Source: Pleurobrachia bachei
Lineage: Eukaryota > Ctenophora > Tentaculata > Cydippida > Pleurobrachiidae
Length of the DNA: 42,323 nt
Assembly: GCA_000695325.1 (NCBI GenBank)
Contig: AVPN01000101.1
Coordinates: 59,430-101,752, forward strand
Direction of reading: 5' to 3'
Part shown: in pieces, positions 35,301-39,075 of the stretch
How positions within the stretch are numbered: the first letter of the stretch is position 1
Layout of the letters: each line of letters opens with the position of its first letter
The notes under the pieces: generated by a model
The model's database searches: none
The model's input: the letters and a program-made list of their open reading frames with translations, nothing else
Told to the model about the DNA's origin: nothing
Made by a program: the position numbers and the translations under genes

Positions 35301-37979
35301 ACAACTATTACTAACGCAAATGAATCAAAGCTAACCGGAATAATCCATCACTAGGTTTAACGAAGTCCCTGGCGGCAGTATATATTCTTCGTGGATCAGA
35401 GGGATGTGAAGTTGGAGATGTCACCATTAAAGCTCTGAGTGGTCAAAACAAACCAAAACTTGCTTGGGATGATGGGGTAAGTATTAGATTAAGATTTCTG
35501 CATACAGGTATAGGTACTATAAGTGCTAATTCTAACTATACATCACTGTATAACTGTGTACCTGATCCATACCCCATGACCAGTAATTATCTGACTATCT
35601 CTCTCTTTGAAGATCTCTTAAATAACCCCTCCCTTCGGAGTCCCCCTCTATTATCTAACCCCTAATATAAATCTTAAATAACACTCCCCTCCTCCCTGCA
35701 GGGCTTGATCGACTGTGACGTATACGGCAATGCAATAACAGAATACCTGGTACCCTGTCGCCAGTGCCGCGTCGAGGACTTCCCCGCTCCCACCCTTTTC
35801 ACCCTACAAACCCTAATCAGGGAAAGTGAGACTAACGACACGGTCCACTGTACCCAACACCATGCCAACAACGGAGTGGTCAATATCGCTGATATTGCCC
35901 CTGATGTCATGCTCCGGGACTTTGGGGAGTTATTGTTGGGTGAGGACCAGCAGCTAATATACAATGAACGAGTGTGTCTAGGTGTGGGTGGTCAGGGAAG
36001 TGTTTACACGGGGACATTTGGTGAGGTAAAAGTAGCGGTGAAGTTGTTTCCTGTGTGTTGTTACGATGAGCCTGATGCGTGGATAGAACCGGACCGGCAG
36101 CCTCACTACATGTTGAGACAGGAGTGCTGTATCTTGAGACTTCTTGACACACCCTGCCATTGTTAAGTTCTACGGTGTGGTACTCCGACCTAGAGCTATG
36201 GTCATGGAACTGGCCCATTATGGGTCTCTGGATGGTATGATCAAAACGGGAGGTCCACCTCTTTCCAGGCTCTTCATTCACCGAGTGTTGATACAAGTTA
36301 GTGAGGGACTTGATTATCTTCACAGGATGGCGGTTATTTATCGGGATTTGAAGCCCAATAATATCCTGATAGTCTCCAAAGATCTGGGGGTTGAGGTCAA
36401 TGCCAAGCTGACCGATTTTGGGATAAGTGGCCTCAGCACAGACGAGGGATTGATGGGCGAGGTGGGAACTAAAGGTTACATGGCGACTAATATAAACGGC
36501 CAGGCATATGATAGAGATGTGGATGTCTTTAGCTATGGAATTCTAGTCCGTGAGATTCTTACCGGCGAAAAGGTGTGTTCTGAACTCCATTTTGGTACCC
36601 AGATCGCAGAAGCGTTCCAAAATGGTGCTGCCATGTTGCGGGATAACACCCACGGGTGGCACGATCTGACCCATCTACTGAATCTGTGTGTTAGCCCGAG
36701 GCCTTCTGATAGACCTACAGCGAGGGAGGTCACTAGTTGGTTGGCACGGATTGATGTGCTCGCTCTGAGGACGGTTGATCGGTTAATTGATCCTGGTATG
36801 TCAATTACAGGTCTCTACACGCTACTAACAAAGGGTGAGGGGGTTATTGAACTGTGGGTTGTGGTCAAGAAATCTGACTGTTTTACTAAAATGAACGGAA
36901 TCTCTGTATTGTCCCTTGACCGCAACAACTCTCTCGTCCAAGAGTGCGTGATTGAAATTAAAGAGGATGTCAACTGTATCTCTGGTTACCATGACAACTT
37001 AGTGGTTGCGGGGGGATCTCGTGGCACCCTAACACTCCTCAAATCCACCACCTACACCGTTCTCTCTGTTGTCCTAGTCCCGGGCCTCTCCTCCGAGGAT
37101 AGAGTCCTGTCAATGGCTGTGTTTTCGGAATATGACCCACCCTACCTCGTCCTAGGTCTGAGTACGGGGAAGATTGCCATGGTTGGCAGGGTAACGGAAT
37201 CCGTTACCAAGTGCGGTAAAATGCTGAATGTATGCCATAGTCCTATCACAGAAGTAGCGGTTTGGAAGCACAACCTCCTAGTTGCATCTGACCAATCTTT
37301 ACACGTGTACGAGGTTGGAGGATTCACAAAACTCTGTACAGTGGAACTAAGTGGGAGGAACATGTGTGTTAACTCCATAATACGGATGGTCATTGTAGGG
37401 AAGGAGATATGGTTGACGATGTTCAACTCCAATCTGGTGTATGTCTGTCCGTTAAAGACGAACCCAGCGGGTCAGATTGTGTCTGTTAGTCTGGATTCCA
37501 GGAAAAACCTGGATATTAAAGAGATGCTGGCGGCTAAACGGAGGGAGCAGGATACGGGGATTAGTGGAGGAACACCTGACTACAACATGTATAACAGTGG
37601 GATATTTGAGATGTTGGATCACATGGGTGGGTCAGGTAGTGGTAAGGATTTCCGGATCAAGTGTCTCACACAATGTGGGGAGGATGTGTTTGTTGGTCTC
37701 TCTAATGGTACTCTAATCCAGCTGGATAACACGACATACAGGATCAAGTTTATTGCCCGGCGACACCGGGATCCTCTCAGAGTGGTTGCTAGGATGGGTG
37801 ATGTTATGGTTACCATGGCAGCTGGCGTTGTGGATGTCTCAGATCAGGAGATTCCTGGAGCTGATGCTTGTACCTGGGAAATAGGTGATGAACAGAGTCA
37901 CAGTATGGAGAGGTATCTGCAGGCGAGAAAGAGACTTATAGCACGGGTGGAAAACAAAACTAAACGCGGCTTTTCTTAA
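5006..37979 (+). CDS. LRRK2-type Roco kinase (ARM-ANK-LRR-ROC-COR-Ig-kinase-WD40)
   Basis: About 48 exons give roughly 3,000 residues against 2,527 for human LRRK2. The family couples a ROC GTPase and COR dimerisation module to a Ser/Thr kinase, with scaffold repeats on both sides; in vertebrates LRRK2 phosphorylates Rab GTPases on membranes. Orthology evidence is collinear similarity to remembered LRRK2 stretches. The ANK-LRR linker has SLEPDWLF (human VEPSWLGPLF). The first LRR has LDLHQNRLSSIP (LELHQNALTSFP). ROC has LKLFVVGLEGRGKTSL. COR has MPCIPHGFWSRLITRL (MPYFPMGFWSRLINRL). The kinase has IYRDLKPNNIL. The tail TWEIGDEQSHSMERYLQARK matches VWDINLPHEVQNLEKHIEVRK. Phases agree at nearly every junction. 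The Met at 5006 follows an in-frame TGA at 5000-5002. Unusual: an Ig-like block between COR and kinase, a duplicated exon cassette, nested genes in introns, and several lesions. It may be functional with assembly errors, or decaying. Confidence 0.85.
5361..6776 (+). other. LRRK-like introns 1 and 2
   Basis: Intron 1 (5361-5857) shows nothing definite. Intron 2 (5933-6776) holds a hairpin at about 6244-6297, in which GTAACGAAGCAACCCCTTG pairs with CGAGGGGTTCCTTCGTAAC over a 5-bp loop. It also holds a fragment at about 6693-6716 (GAGAATAGGGTCAGGCC) related, in reverse orientation, to the 70-bp element at 13005. A 130-codon minus-strand open frame at 6162-6554 has no recognisable domain and is not called. 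Confidence 0.5.
5858..12023 (+). CDS. LRRK-like exons 2-18: armadillo-type helical region
   Basis: Exons: 5858-5932, 6777-6914, 7075-7166, 7273-7413, 7587-7772, 7957-8118, 8276-8443, 8663-8765, 8938-9071, 9318-9500, 9687-9773, 9991-10078, 10905-11011, 11168-11252, 11439-11524, 11665-11808, 11916-12023. All junction phases fit. The product is about 700 residues of amphipathic helices with leucine spacing as in ARM repeats, for example FGMRFLGNLCTDERGALLVC, NYILLHGVLTFYRDLLTRHH and FIGACSSLASILPKRKDLAS. Length and position match the LRRK2 ARM domain. Sequence similarity to LRRK2 is weak here, and the assignment rests on order and fold pattern. Many introns in this part carry tandem repeats that include the splice site. 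Confidence 0.75.
7365..7510 (+). repeat. 49-bp tandem repeat containing an exon end and its donor
   Basis: The 3' end of LRRK exon 5 and its donor (GAAGAACCACATTGTCATG then GTGAGTT) are followed by two further copies of the same block at a 49-bp period. The second copy keeps the GTGAGT donor; the third ends in CATTTACC. Only the first is needed for the reading frame. Confidence 0.85.
9066..9235 (+). repeat. Intronic array of GGGTACGT donor-like units
   Basis: The donor of exon 10 (CGG then GTACGTGCATGTTTG) is the first member of a ~19-37-bp array with the unit AAGGGTACGTACATGTTTG. Copies of GGGTACGT start near 9070, 9107, 9139, 9158, 9177, 9196 and 9222. Each is a plausible 5' splice site. 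Confidence 0.8.
10079..10900 (+). repeat. Intron 13 minisatellite, ~23-bp unit, and duplicated intron start
   Basis: The first ~55 bp of the intron (TTTTTCATATCATCACCAAA onward) is repeated about 100 bp later. From about 10233 to 10895 there are roughly 28 units of CCCCCGTTGTCATGGTAACA. The unit centre GTTGTCATGGTAAC is near-palindromic, a form of the GTTACCATGGTAAC motif scattered through the window. Confidence 0.9.
12160..12755 (+). CDS. LRRK-like exons 19-21: ankyrin region
   Basis: Exons 12160-12354, 12413-12507 and 12610-12755. The donor of exon 19 is taken as ACG then GTGTAC because this alone keeps the following frame. The product contains CLELEANVNIPYNGKLPIYA followed by AIESGDPQIVEHVL, an ankyrin-repeat signature close to the pattern G.T.LYYAI...N..LV..LL of LRRK2. 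It then reads ALSRVTRDQQ and EILGYLLREYGYTCQ. It ends in phase 1 at GTAATA and joins in frame to 16279 across a 3.5-kb intron that holds the Ly6-like gene on the other strand. If the donor were ignored, the frame would stop 11 residues later. Confidence 0.8.
12856..14052 (-). CDS. Ly6/three-finger type I membrane protein, nested antisense
   Basis: Minus-strand exons from 5' to 3': 13931-14052, 13671-13787, 13401-13533, 13151-13281, 12856-12976. Phases fit at every junction and the stop is at 12856-12858. The ectodomain starts DCYSC and has ten cysteines ending in CGSSSLCNQD, the usual start and end of an Ly6/uPAR-type (three-finger) domain. A Pro/Thr stalk follows (TDPPVTRKPGPKPTDPPK), then one membrane helix (MLAIVVGSVLGGTVFLTLIA, then VLVVVAV), then a basic stop-transfer and an acidic ~50-residue tail. 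No signal-peptide exon was found; it should lie upstream, possibly beyond the palindromic element at 14223. A membrane-spanning form, instead of a GPI anchor, also recalls TGF-beta receptor ectodomains, but no kinase follows. The gene lies wholly within one LRRK intron. Confidence 0.65.
13005..13074. mobile_element. 70-bp MITE with 8-bp target duplication (CTGTCAG family)
   Basis: The element begins CTGTCAGAGCATTGGCCTGA and ends GTCAGAGCATTGGCCTGACAG-like sequence, with terminal inverted CTGTCAG/CTGACAG. It is flanked on both sides by TAACATAT (12997-13004 and 13075-13082), a perfect 8-bp target duplication. An 8-bp duplication fits hAT-type (or P-type) transposase. It sits in the last intron of the Ly6-like gene. 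A second copy is at 17743. Confidence 0.85.
14223..15507. mobile_element. Large foldback element interrupted by an assembly gap
   Basis: About 310 bp at each end are inverted copies (14223-14533 and 15197-15507), starting AGTAGAGTCGATAAGAACAC. The arms differ by scattered substitutions, so they are not an assembly mirror. Inside are degenerate repeats (AGGAAAGGCACAAAT; CTAACTTCTGAACCGTTGA), and 14744-15105 is unsequenced. Long open frames that cross the gap are artefacts of N runs. It is non-coding as seen; a foldback-type DNA element is the best description. Confidence 0.75.
15690..16000. repeat. GA/CT microsatellites
   Basis: A GAGA-rich tract (15700-15835) and a CTCT-rich tract (15909-15996) flank a short unique segment. 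Open frames on either strand here are low-complexity products. A hairpin AGGATTGGCTGGGA / TCCCAGCCAATCCT follows at about 16119-16172. Confidence 0.8.
16279..18075 (+). CDS. LRRK-like exons 22-24: ANK-LRR linker with acidic stretch
   Basis: Exons 16279-16363, 16550-16660 and 17909-18075, with phases 1/2, 2/2 and 2/1. The product reads QRVDWCNLNLASLEPDWLFI, a basic polar segment containing ISVASKATNAKQQLSSLHRN, and then EFSRWKMGIEEGNGEEEEEE followed by more acidic residues and DDILSDEDECDGELP. The order Glu-Pro-x-Trp-Leu, then a basic segment, then acidic/Ser-rich sequence matches the segment between ANK and LRR in LRRK2. Both large introns around exon 24 are built of splice-site repeats. If the donor at 18075 were not used, a stop (TAA) would follow five codons later. 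Confidence 0.75.
16669..16777. mobile_element. hAT-like MITE inserted at a splice donor
   Basis: 109-bp element with terminal inverted repeats CAGGAACCGcCCGAA / TTTCGGTCGGTTCCTG. It is flanked by GTAAGTAG on both sides (16661-16668, 16778-16785), a perfect 8-bp target duplication. The left copy of GTAAGTAG is the 5' splice site of LRRK exon 23. Family members are at 18100-18199 and 34030-34119. Confidence 0.9.
16778..17205 (+). repeat. Minisatellite of splice-donor units (CTGTAAGTA)
   Basis: About 20 degenerate units of GGGACTGTAAGTAGCTAATT (also ...TAGTTATTAGTTAAAT). Nearly every unit contains CTGTAAGTA, an excellent match to the 5' splice consensus and almost identical to the true donor of exon 23 (GGGCCT then GTAAGTAG). 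The array starts right at the target duplication of the hAT-like MITE. Confidence 0.9.
17290..17975 (+). repeat. Six tandem copies of an acceptor plus exon start
   Basis: The block CCGCTTTACAG then GGAGTTCAGTAGGTGGAAGA then TGGAGATTGAAGAGG starts at exon positions 17302, 17409, 17509, 17609, 17716 and 17909. The spacing is 100-107 bp, longer in the last interval because of the MITE at 17743. Each copy has a usable AG and the first ~35 bases of LRRK exon 24. Only the last copy continues into the acidic exon. Between copies lie GTTACCATGGTAAC-type palindromes. Confidence 0.9.
17743..17827. mobile_element. 85-bp MITE, second copy of the CTGTCAG family
   Basis: Same ends as the element at 13005 (CTGTCAGAGC...CTGACAG), with about 15 extra central bases. 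It is flanked by ATGGAGAT on both sides (17735-17742, 17828-17835), again a perfect 8-bp duplication. It lies inside the fifth unit of the acceptor array, so it is younger than the array. Confidence 0.85.
18100..18199. mobile_element. hAT-like MITE, second copy
   Basis: CAGGAACCGACCGAATCA at the left and TTCGGTCGGTTCCTG at the right, with the shared interior CTGTCCCTGATTGGC. The target duplication is not clean, perhaps because the neighbouring element at 18206 inserted beside it. Confidence 0.8.
18206..19105. mobile_element. 900-bp non-autonomous DNA transposon with TA duplication
   Basis: Terminal inverted repeats GGGTGATTCATAATGATTTT and AAAATCATTATGAATCACTC (one mismatch) extend about 24 bp and are flanked by TA on both sides. 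A TA target duplication fits the Tc1/mariner group. The interior has no long open frame. It is probably deleted, moved by a transposase encoded elsewhere. Confidence 0.85.
19710..23233 (+). CDS. LRRK-like exon cassette A (alpha, beta, gamma)
   Basis: Alpha 19710-19816 enters in phase 1 and leaves in phase 0; it reads IQGGRGISTCSNEMESNPIN then YLHDMYSTLLEQ. Beta 22681-22867 starts MLSVNKSDSYREMKALRDLY and ends with the first leucine-rich strand (NPVNILNVSNNRIPCLERL), leaving in phase 1. Gamma 23142-23233 reads LGTLTELDLHQNRLSSIPGN and leaves in phase 0. Alpha fits the phase-1 end of exon 24, and gamma fits the phase-0 start of the exon at 28580. Gamma cannot be followed by alpha of copy B in frame. 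Introns hold the GPCR and the minus-strand gene. Confidence 0.75.
19932..20400 (-). CDS. Unrecognised nested antisense gene, copy A
   Basis: Two minus-strand exons are visible: 20234-20400 (5' part) and 19932-20160 (3' part, stop at 19932). The GTACGG donor and GCTACAG acceptor keep the frame. The first reads SEKLKVHAEIKALNSLHDES then MNYPTSVSQIFAQLKAIFHK. The second reads TAVPQGSGLNQMSSSFRVRE then TCVVHLFPLNLFLSSYIGAL. No family is recognised. Upstream, the same frame continues past TGA TAG into DKMIRDREMRQ, so either the exon starts after that AG or the gene is broken in both copies. It lies inside the LRRK intron between alpha and beta. Confidence 0.4.
20470..21286 (+). other. Upstream region of GPCR copy A
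   Basis: No gene called. It contains a GA-rich microsatellite (20501-20572) and sequence collinear with 24130-24862. Copies differ here by several short indels. An in-frame upstream ATG at 21179 would add 36 residues to the GPCR. The equivalent extension is absent in copy B, so it is not used. Confidence 0.5.
21287..22342 (+). CDS. Rhodopsin-family GPCR, copy A, nested in LRRK-like intron
   Basis: Intronless, 351 residues. The start is chosen by match to copy B. Seven hydrophobic segments fit: TM1 ends MGTLGNSASFLFYW with the Gly-Asn pair; TM2 LYLAITLTDTLICLIF; TM3 is preceded by the conserved Cys (TCKLWTY) and ends LTVSRTMRIIHPF, so the DRY position reads SRT; ECL2 Cys is in ERVGCTVYSN; TM5 FFPIPVLVVMVTVVISVRKL; TM6 FGCVYLVFNIPCMLLWVV; TM7 ends NSTTNPLLYLWR, the NPxxY motif. 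Potential N-glycosylation sites lie in loops. The ligand cannot be inferred. The C-terminal tail DDSLRIGSGQCSDREIE is encoded by a 58-bp repeat. It lies in the LRRK intron, same strand. Confidence 0.88.
   Translation: MTSSAADILDSITGTIYLLACTMGTLGNSASFLFYWSRPFSSPGRDLSTILYLAITLTDTLICLIFLPSAISYLSHRTPGYVFSNWVTCKLWTYTWYCLVRLSIWWVLCLTVSRTMRIIHPFRPAAGRGCVRRVALASAVFLTFLCLQCVTYLVSPTVTSTYFKERVGCTVYSNDTQKTSVLVDIMEWTNITFFPIPVLVVMVTVVISVRKLGTNPIVKNSTNSSNSRGDTAGIKDRASVTIILFGCVYLVFNIPCMLLWVVQKCDRSLSLLSFDTNYLLLNFIWSGSILLNSTTNPLLYLWRVRSFRGWVVGGCRRNQRVMRSVEEIGRSRRGDDSLRIGSGQCSDREIE
22287..22386 (+). repeat. 58-bp tandem repeat at the GPCR A stop, 2 units
   Basis: Units start at 22287 and 22345 and contain GAGAATAGGGTCAGGACAAT then GCTCTGACA. 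The first encodes the receptor C-terminus and its TAG; the second is 3' flank. The core is the reverse complement of half of the CTGTCAG MITE at 13005. Confidence 0.85.
23431..26940 (+). CDS. LRRK-like exon cassette B (alpha', beta', gamma')
   Basis: Alpha' 23431-23540, beta' 26395-26581 and gamma' 26849-26940. Phases are identical to cassette A. Alpha' has one extra codon (IQAGGRGISICSNEMESNPI). The beta and beta' proteins are identical as read, with silent nucleotide changes; gamma' differs at few positions. Gamma' joins the exon at 28580 in phase 0. Whether A, B or both are used cannot be told from sequence. Confidence 0.75.
23591..24059 (-). CDS. Unrecognised nested antisense gene, copy B
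   Basis: Exons 23893-24059 and 23591-23819, with the same structure and protein as the copy at 19932. By eye I find a single base difference from copy A over about 530 bp, intron included. The conservation exceeds that of the neighbouring LRRK exon alpha and of the GPCR 5' half. Function unknown. The same upstream TGA TAG is present. Confidence 0.4.
24863..25918 (+). CDS. Rhodopsin-family GPCR, copy B
   Basis: Intronless, 351 residues, with eight amino-acid differences from copy A that I can see (FSNW/FNYW, YTWY/YMWY, LTFL/LTLL, FKER/FRER, QKTS/QTTS, EEIGRS/EEMGRT). All hallmarks are kept: Gly-Asn in TM1, TCKLW Cys before TM3, SRT in place of DRY, VGCTVY in ECL2, NPLLY in TM7. Nucleotide differences cluster in the first two thirds; the last ~400 bp are almost identical between copies. 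It sits in the LRRK intron between alpha' and beta'. The tail is encoded by the first of five 58-bp repeat units. Confidence 0.88.
   Translation: MTSSAADILDSITGTIYLLACTMGTLGNSASFLFYWSRPFSSPGRDLSTILYLAITLTDTLICLIFLPSAISYLSHRTPGYVFNYWVTCKLWTYMWYCLVRLSIWWVLCLTVSRTMRIIHPFRPAAGRGCVRRVALASAVFLTLLCLQCVTYLVSPTVTSTYFRERVGCTVYSNDTQTTSVLVDIMEWTNITFFPIPVLVVMVTVVISVRKLGTNPIVKNSTNSSNSRGDTAGIKDRASVTIILFGCVYLVFNIPCMLLWVVQKCDRSLSLLSFDTNYLLLNFIWSGSILLNSTTNPLLYLWRVRSFRGWVVGGCRRNQRVMRSVEEMGRTRRGDDSLRIGSGQCSDREIE
25863..26138 (+). repeat. 58-bp tandem repeat at the GPCR B stop, 5 units
   Basis: Units start at 25863, 25921, 25979, 26037 and 26095. Each carries GTGATGATTCCCTGAGAATA then GGGTCAGGACAATGCTCTGA and a TAG. 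Copy A has only two units, so the array changed length after duplication. Confidence 0.92.
26700..26757. repeat. Pair of GC-rich hairpins with tiny loops
   Basis: The first, AGCTTACGC...CCTTCGGG...GCGTAAGCT, has a TTCG loop. The second, CTCACACCGGGCC-GAA-GGCCCGGTGTGAG, has a perfect 13-bp stem and 3-nt loop. They lie in the beta'-gamma' intron and are absent from copy A. They look like two nested palindromic insertions; a terminator-like role is not expected in an animal intron. Confidence 0.8.
26985..27022 (+). mobile_element. Left end of a CAGTCGGACC element running into the gap
   Basis: CAGTCGGACCCCGATTTAGT followed by GACATCCTCGGGGGA is the same terminus as the complete element at 41197-41362. 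The remainder is lost in the 27023-27858 N run. The gap may have been caused by this repeat. Confidence 0.75.
27859..28579 (+). other. LRRK-like intron after the gap
   Basis: No exon recognised. It includes an inverted repeat of the GAAGTTTTTGAAGTTTT type at about 28381-28472, where the right arm reads ACTTCAAAAACTTCAAAAAC. Next is a CTCTCCTAGTTAATATAACG segment, which recurs near other acceptors (3330-3460, 23260), and a short CT microsatellite before the acceptor at 28579. Confidence 0.55.
28580..30216 (+). CDS. LRRK-like leucine-rich repeat exons
   Basis: Exons 28580-28690, 28802-29009, 29215-29327, 29480-29566, 29711-29877 and 30051-30216, with all phases fitting. Leucine-rich repeats are plain: VSELNLSHNRLTSFP, LKSLDLSNNQ, LNSLRLNSNELKNIP, LEDLNLSKNSIQYLP, LSDLDLSVNQITKIP, LKSLDMSGNQ, LQVLEMSSN, LTRLRLSNNKISGIS and SVRSLPREMGKLSNLTNL. 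The last matches LRRK2 RSFPNEMGKLSKI. The final exon, as assembled, contains two in-frame TAG codons (30088-30090 and 30109-30111) between LEQLNLSSTF and PLDFKDVSMDL, both in the right frame. No good internal intron removes them. The acceptor of this exon is also duplicated upstream at 29961. Confidence 0.8.
29935..30070 (+). repeat. Duplicated acceptor plus exon start (LRR exon)
   Basis: ATTACCCTTGGAACAACTG preceded by a pyrimidine tract and AG occurs at 29961 and again at the used exon start, 30051. The preceding intron tail (ATCTCC...AACGTT(T/C)(T/C)CC...AATA/ATCT) is also repeated, giving a unit of about 90 bp. Confidence 0.75.
30217..30672 (+). repeat. CT-rich intron with three decayed copies of the ROC exon start
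   Basis: CT-rich DNA is interspersed with CCACCCAG then GGCCTCCGAGACCTAGACAT at 30434, a second copy near 30499 that extends through TACTCGGGGAAGGA, and a truncated CCCACTCAG then GGTTT at 30629. The true exon starts at 30673. Confidence 0.85.
30673..31764 (+). CDS. LRRK-like ROC GTPase exons
   Basis: Clear exons are 30673-30904, 31310-31421 and 31565-31764; a further piece ends at 31140 (donor GTACGT). The P-loop GLEGRGKTSL satisfies GxxxxGK[ST], and ATVGVEKHDWF matches LRRK2 ATVGIDVKDW. The piece ending 31140 reads TKESKRGIYLVVLSLH, like LRRK2 TQRALYLAVYDLS. The G4 motif is VLIVGTHAD (LRRK2 VILVGTHLD). I cannot find the DxxG (G3/switch II) motif. Between 30905 and 31066 the frame is broken or spliced in a way I cannot resolve. 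Reading straight on from 30904 gives VVNIERYPWYG where LVLNVWDFAG is expected, then a stop at 30982-30984. Confidence 0.75.
31926..33802 (+). CDS. LRRK-like COR domain exons
   Basis: Exons 31926-32111, 32340-32482, 32662-~32772, 32932-33023, 33161-33327 and 33599-33724 (or to 33802). Conserved LRRK stretches: FLHECGVVLHYNSYSHGLNE then LYFTQPEWLSRIF (LRRK2 FLNESGVLLHF...LSDLYFVEPKWL); FGIILTLDSEDILIPSHLP; FYRMPCIPHGFWSRLITRLA; MWKTGIYANTS; LLGRIIHHIDTL (LRRK2 ILLGQVVDHIDSL). COR mediates dimerisation and couples ROC to the kinase. The third exon should end in phase 2 after VMER, but the expected donor is replaced by a CA/GA/C-rich insert (32773-32819). The last exon has two possible phase-0 donors, GTCCAT and GTAAAA, the latter reading into AAAC-repeat-derived codons. 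Confidence 0.8.
32231..32345 (+). repeat. 30-bp tandem copies of a COR exon acceptor
   Basis: Copies of CCTCCCCCAG then GCGATAGAtCAcCTA start at 32240, 32270 and 32300 (the last decayed to CTG-GTGATAAATC). They are followed by the used acceptor at 32339 and the exon start GCGATAGACTTTCTC. Confidence 0.85.
33035..33148. repeat. AAAC/GTTT inverted microsatellite next to an acceptor
   Basis: AACAAACAAGAACAAACAAG units are followed directly by (GTTT)n and again by AAACAAACAAATG. The head-to-head arrangement can form a long hairpin. It fills most of the intron between two COR exons and ends a few bases before the acceptor at 33160. A smaller AAAC run occurs at 33735. Confidence 0.85.
34030..34119. 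mobile_element. hAT-like MITE, third copy (left end missing)
   Basis: AAATACTGGTCCCTGATTGG ... TTTTGGTCGGTTTCTG matches the interior and right end of the element at 16669. It lies about 20 bp before the acceptor of the first Ig-like exon. Confidence 0.7.
34141..35476 (+). CDS. Ig-like exons between COR and kinase of the LRRK-like gene
   Basis: Four exons: 34141-34288, 34443-34718, 34835-35146 and 35355-35476. The two middle ones are symmetric phase 1-1, as is usual for Ig exons. The set enters in phase 0 and leaves in phase 0, so it is in frame with COR upstream and the kinase exon downstream. The second exon shows an Ig pattern: GLPITFTCKC, then PVWTTEAW, then KGSKTFYCGSDTSDS (Cys-Trp-Tyr-x-Cys). 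The third has GQDVSVACTIGPFSATP but lacks the second Cys. The first resembles a half domain (GGEVSITVASPETTGDTSFE). The fourth (SLAAVYILRGSEGCEVGDVT) is unclear. No signal peptide or membrane helix is seen. In LRRK2 the equivalent point is continuous COR-B sequence. Alternatives: a captured Ig gene fragment that is not spliced in, or a separate nested gene. Confidence 0.6.
35702..37979 (+). CDS. LRRK-like last exon: COR end, kinase and WD40-type tail
   Basis: The exon begins GLIDCDVYGNAITEYLVPC, resuming COR, with a possible metal-binding PCRQC...VHCTQHH and then IADIAPDVMLRDF (LRRK2 ISQIAPDLILADL). Kinase: glycine loop GVGGQGSVYTG, VAVK lysine, RQECC Glu, catalytic IYRDLKPNNIL, DFGIS, and GTKGYMATNINGQ where APE reads ATN. 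The frame slips by one base near 36146: upstream ends LRLLDTPCHC-stop, and the continuation reads HPAIVKFYGVVLRPRAMVME, so one extra base is likely. The remaining ~400 residues contain repeated beta-strand blocks (VNCISGYHDNLVVAGGSRGT, ITEVAVWKHNLLVASDQSLH, VGLSNGTLIQLD) typical of a WD40-like propeller. They end TWEIGDEQSHSMERYLQARK, as in LRRK2. The stop is TAA. Confidence 0.85.
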
Positions 37980-39075
37980 AACTCTGACATATTTAAGATC
38001 GCTTTATGCCGTGTTTCTTGCAATTAGTTTGTGTCATCTTTTTTATGTTTGAAACTTTGACTTGTCGACCTGATCCAGAAGCGTTTTTTTTAATTTTCAG
38101 ATTTTTATGTGACAGACAACTGATTTTTACACCTTTCTACTAATTTTTATTCAAAAGAGAGAAATGTTGTTGAAAGTTGATTATGTGAAATGCCTTTTAT
38201 AAAATACTTTCCCCTCGTTAAATTCCCAATTTACATTTCTTCATTTAGGCGTGCCCAAAAACTTTCACTTTCTTGAAAGAAAAATCTGAAACTGGTCATA
38301 TTTCTTCTTTGTCGATGATGCTTTCTCTTATAAAGTTTTGTACACGCCTAACCCATTGACAGCTTGTCTTCCAATATGCACTAAAATCATGTCTTGATTC
38401 TTATTATCTATCCCATATCAGCAGTGAAGTGCAGTTTGGCAGAAAGATTTATATACGAGAAAGGAAAAAGACATCGCGATGATCACCGTGGAGTTTTGAG
38501 TCCAATTTGGAGGACCCATATTTTCCGGACGACACCAGCCACTATTTCTGTATGATCGGTAAGTGGGCGGTATAGAGCGGGGGTCGGGAATCAATAACAC
38601 CTAGGTGCACCACCCCGAGTAATGGCTTTTTCTTTCACTGATTAATAATACACCTCAATTACAAGGTGCAGACTGGATCATGAGTGAAGGAAGTTCAGCG
38701 CTGAGGAAGGAATAAAAAGATCATCCAAAGTGAAGAAAAGCCGCAAAGTAAACTACATTTACAACAACAAATCAACTCCAAAAGGTAATTGCGATTGGTT
38801 TTATCTATCTGATTATTACTTAATTAATACCAATTAATGCAATTATATTAGCATGATAACAAGCGATTCGAACCAGATGAATTGCCATTTCAATAGTTGC
38901 CGTGGTACTACCACTATTACTGGTATTGCACCAGACAGAGCTGGAATCTGGAAAGCTCTGTCTGGCGGCAACAGACCCAAATTTAATTATGTCTGCGGCG
39001 CCAGACAGTTTCCAGTCTCTGCTCCGTGTTCCAACTCGGAACATTAGGACGGCAAACTGTTCAATAAGTTAACGA
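37980..39075. other. Intergenic region between convergent genes
   Basis: AT-rich 3' flank of the LRRK-like gene. The motif CTGTCTGGCGG recurs at about 38959 and 39107, the first beside an imperfect inverted repeat (CAGACAGAGCTGGAATCTGG / TTTCCAGTCTCTGCTC). No exon is recognised. Confidence 0.5.

Noticed and set aside
5006-37979. LRRK1 as the closest family
   Set aside because: LRRK1 lacks the armadillo region; the ARM-ANK-linker order and many motifs favour LRRK2 type. The possible Cys/His cluster near the kinase recalls LRRK1, so a basal LRRK outside both groups remains possible.
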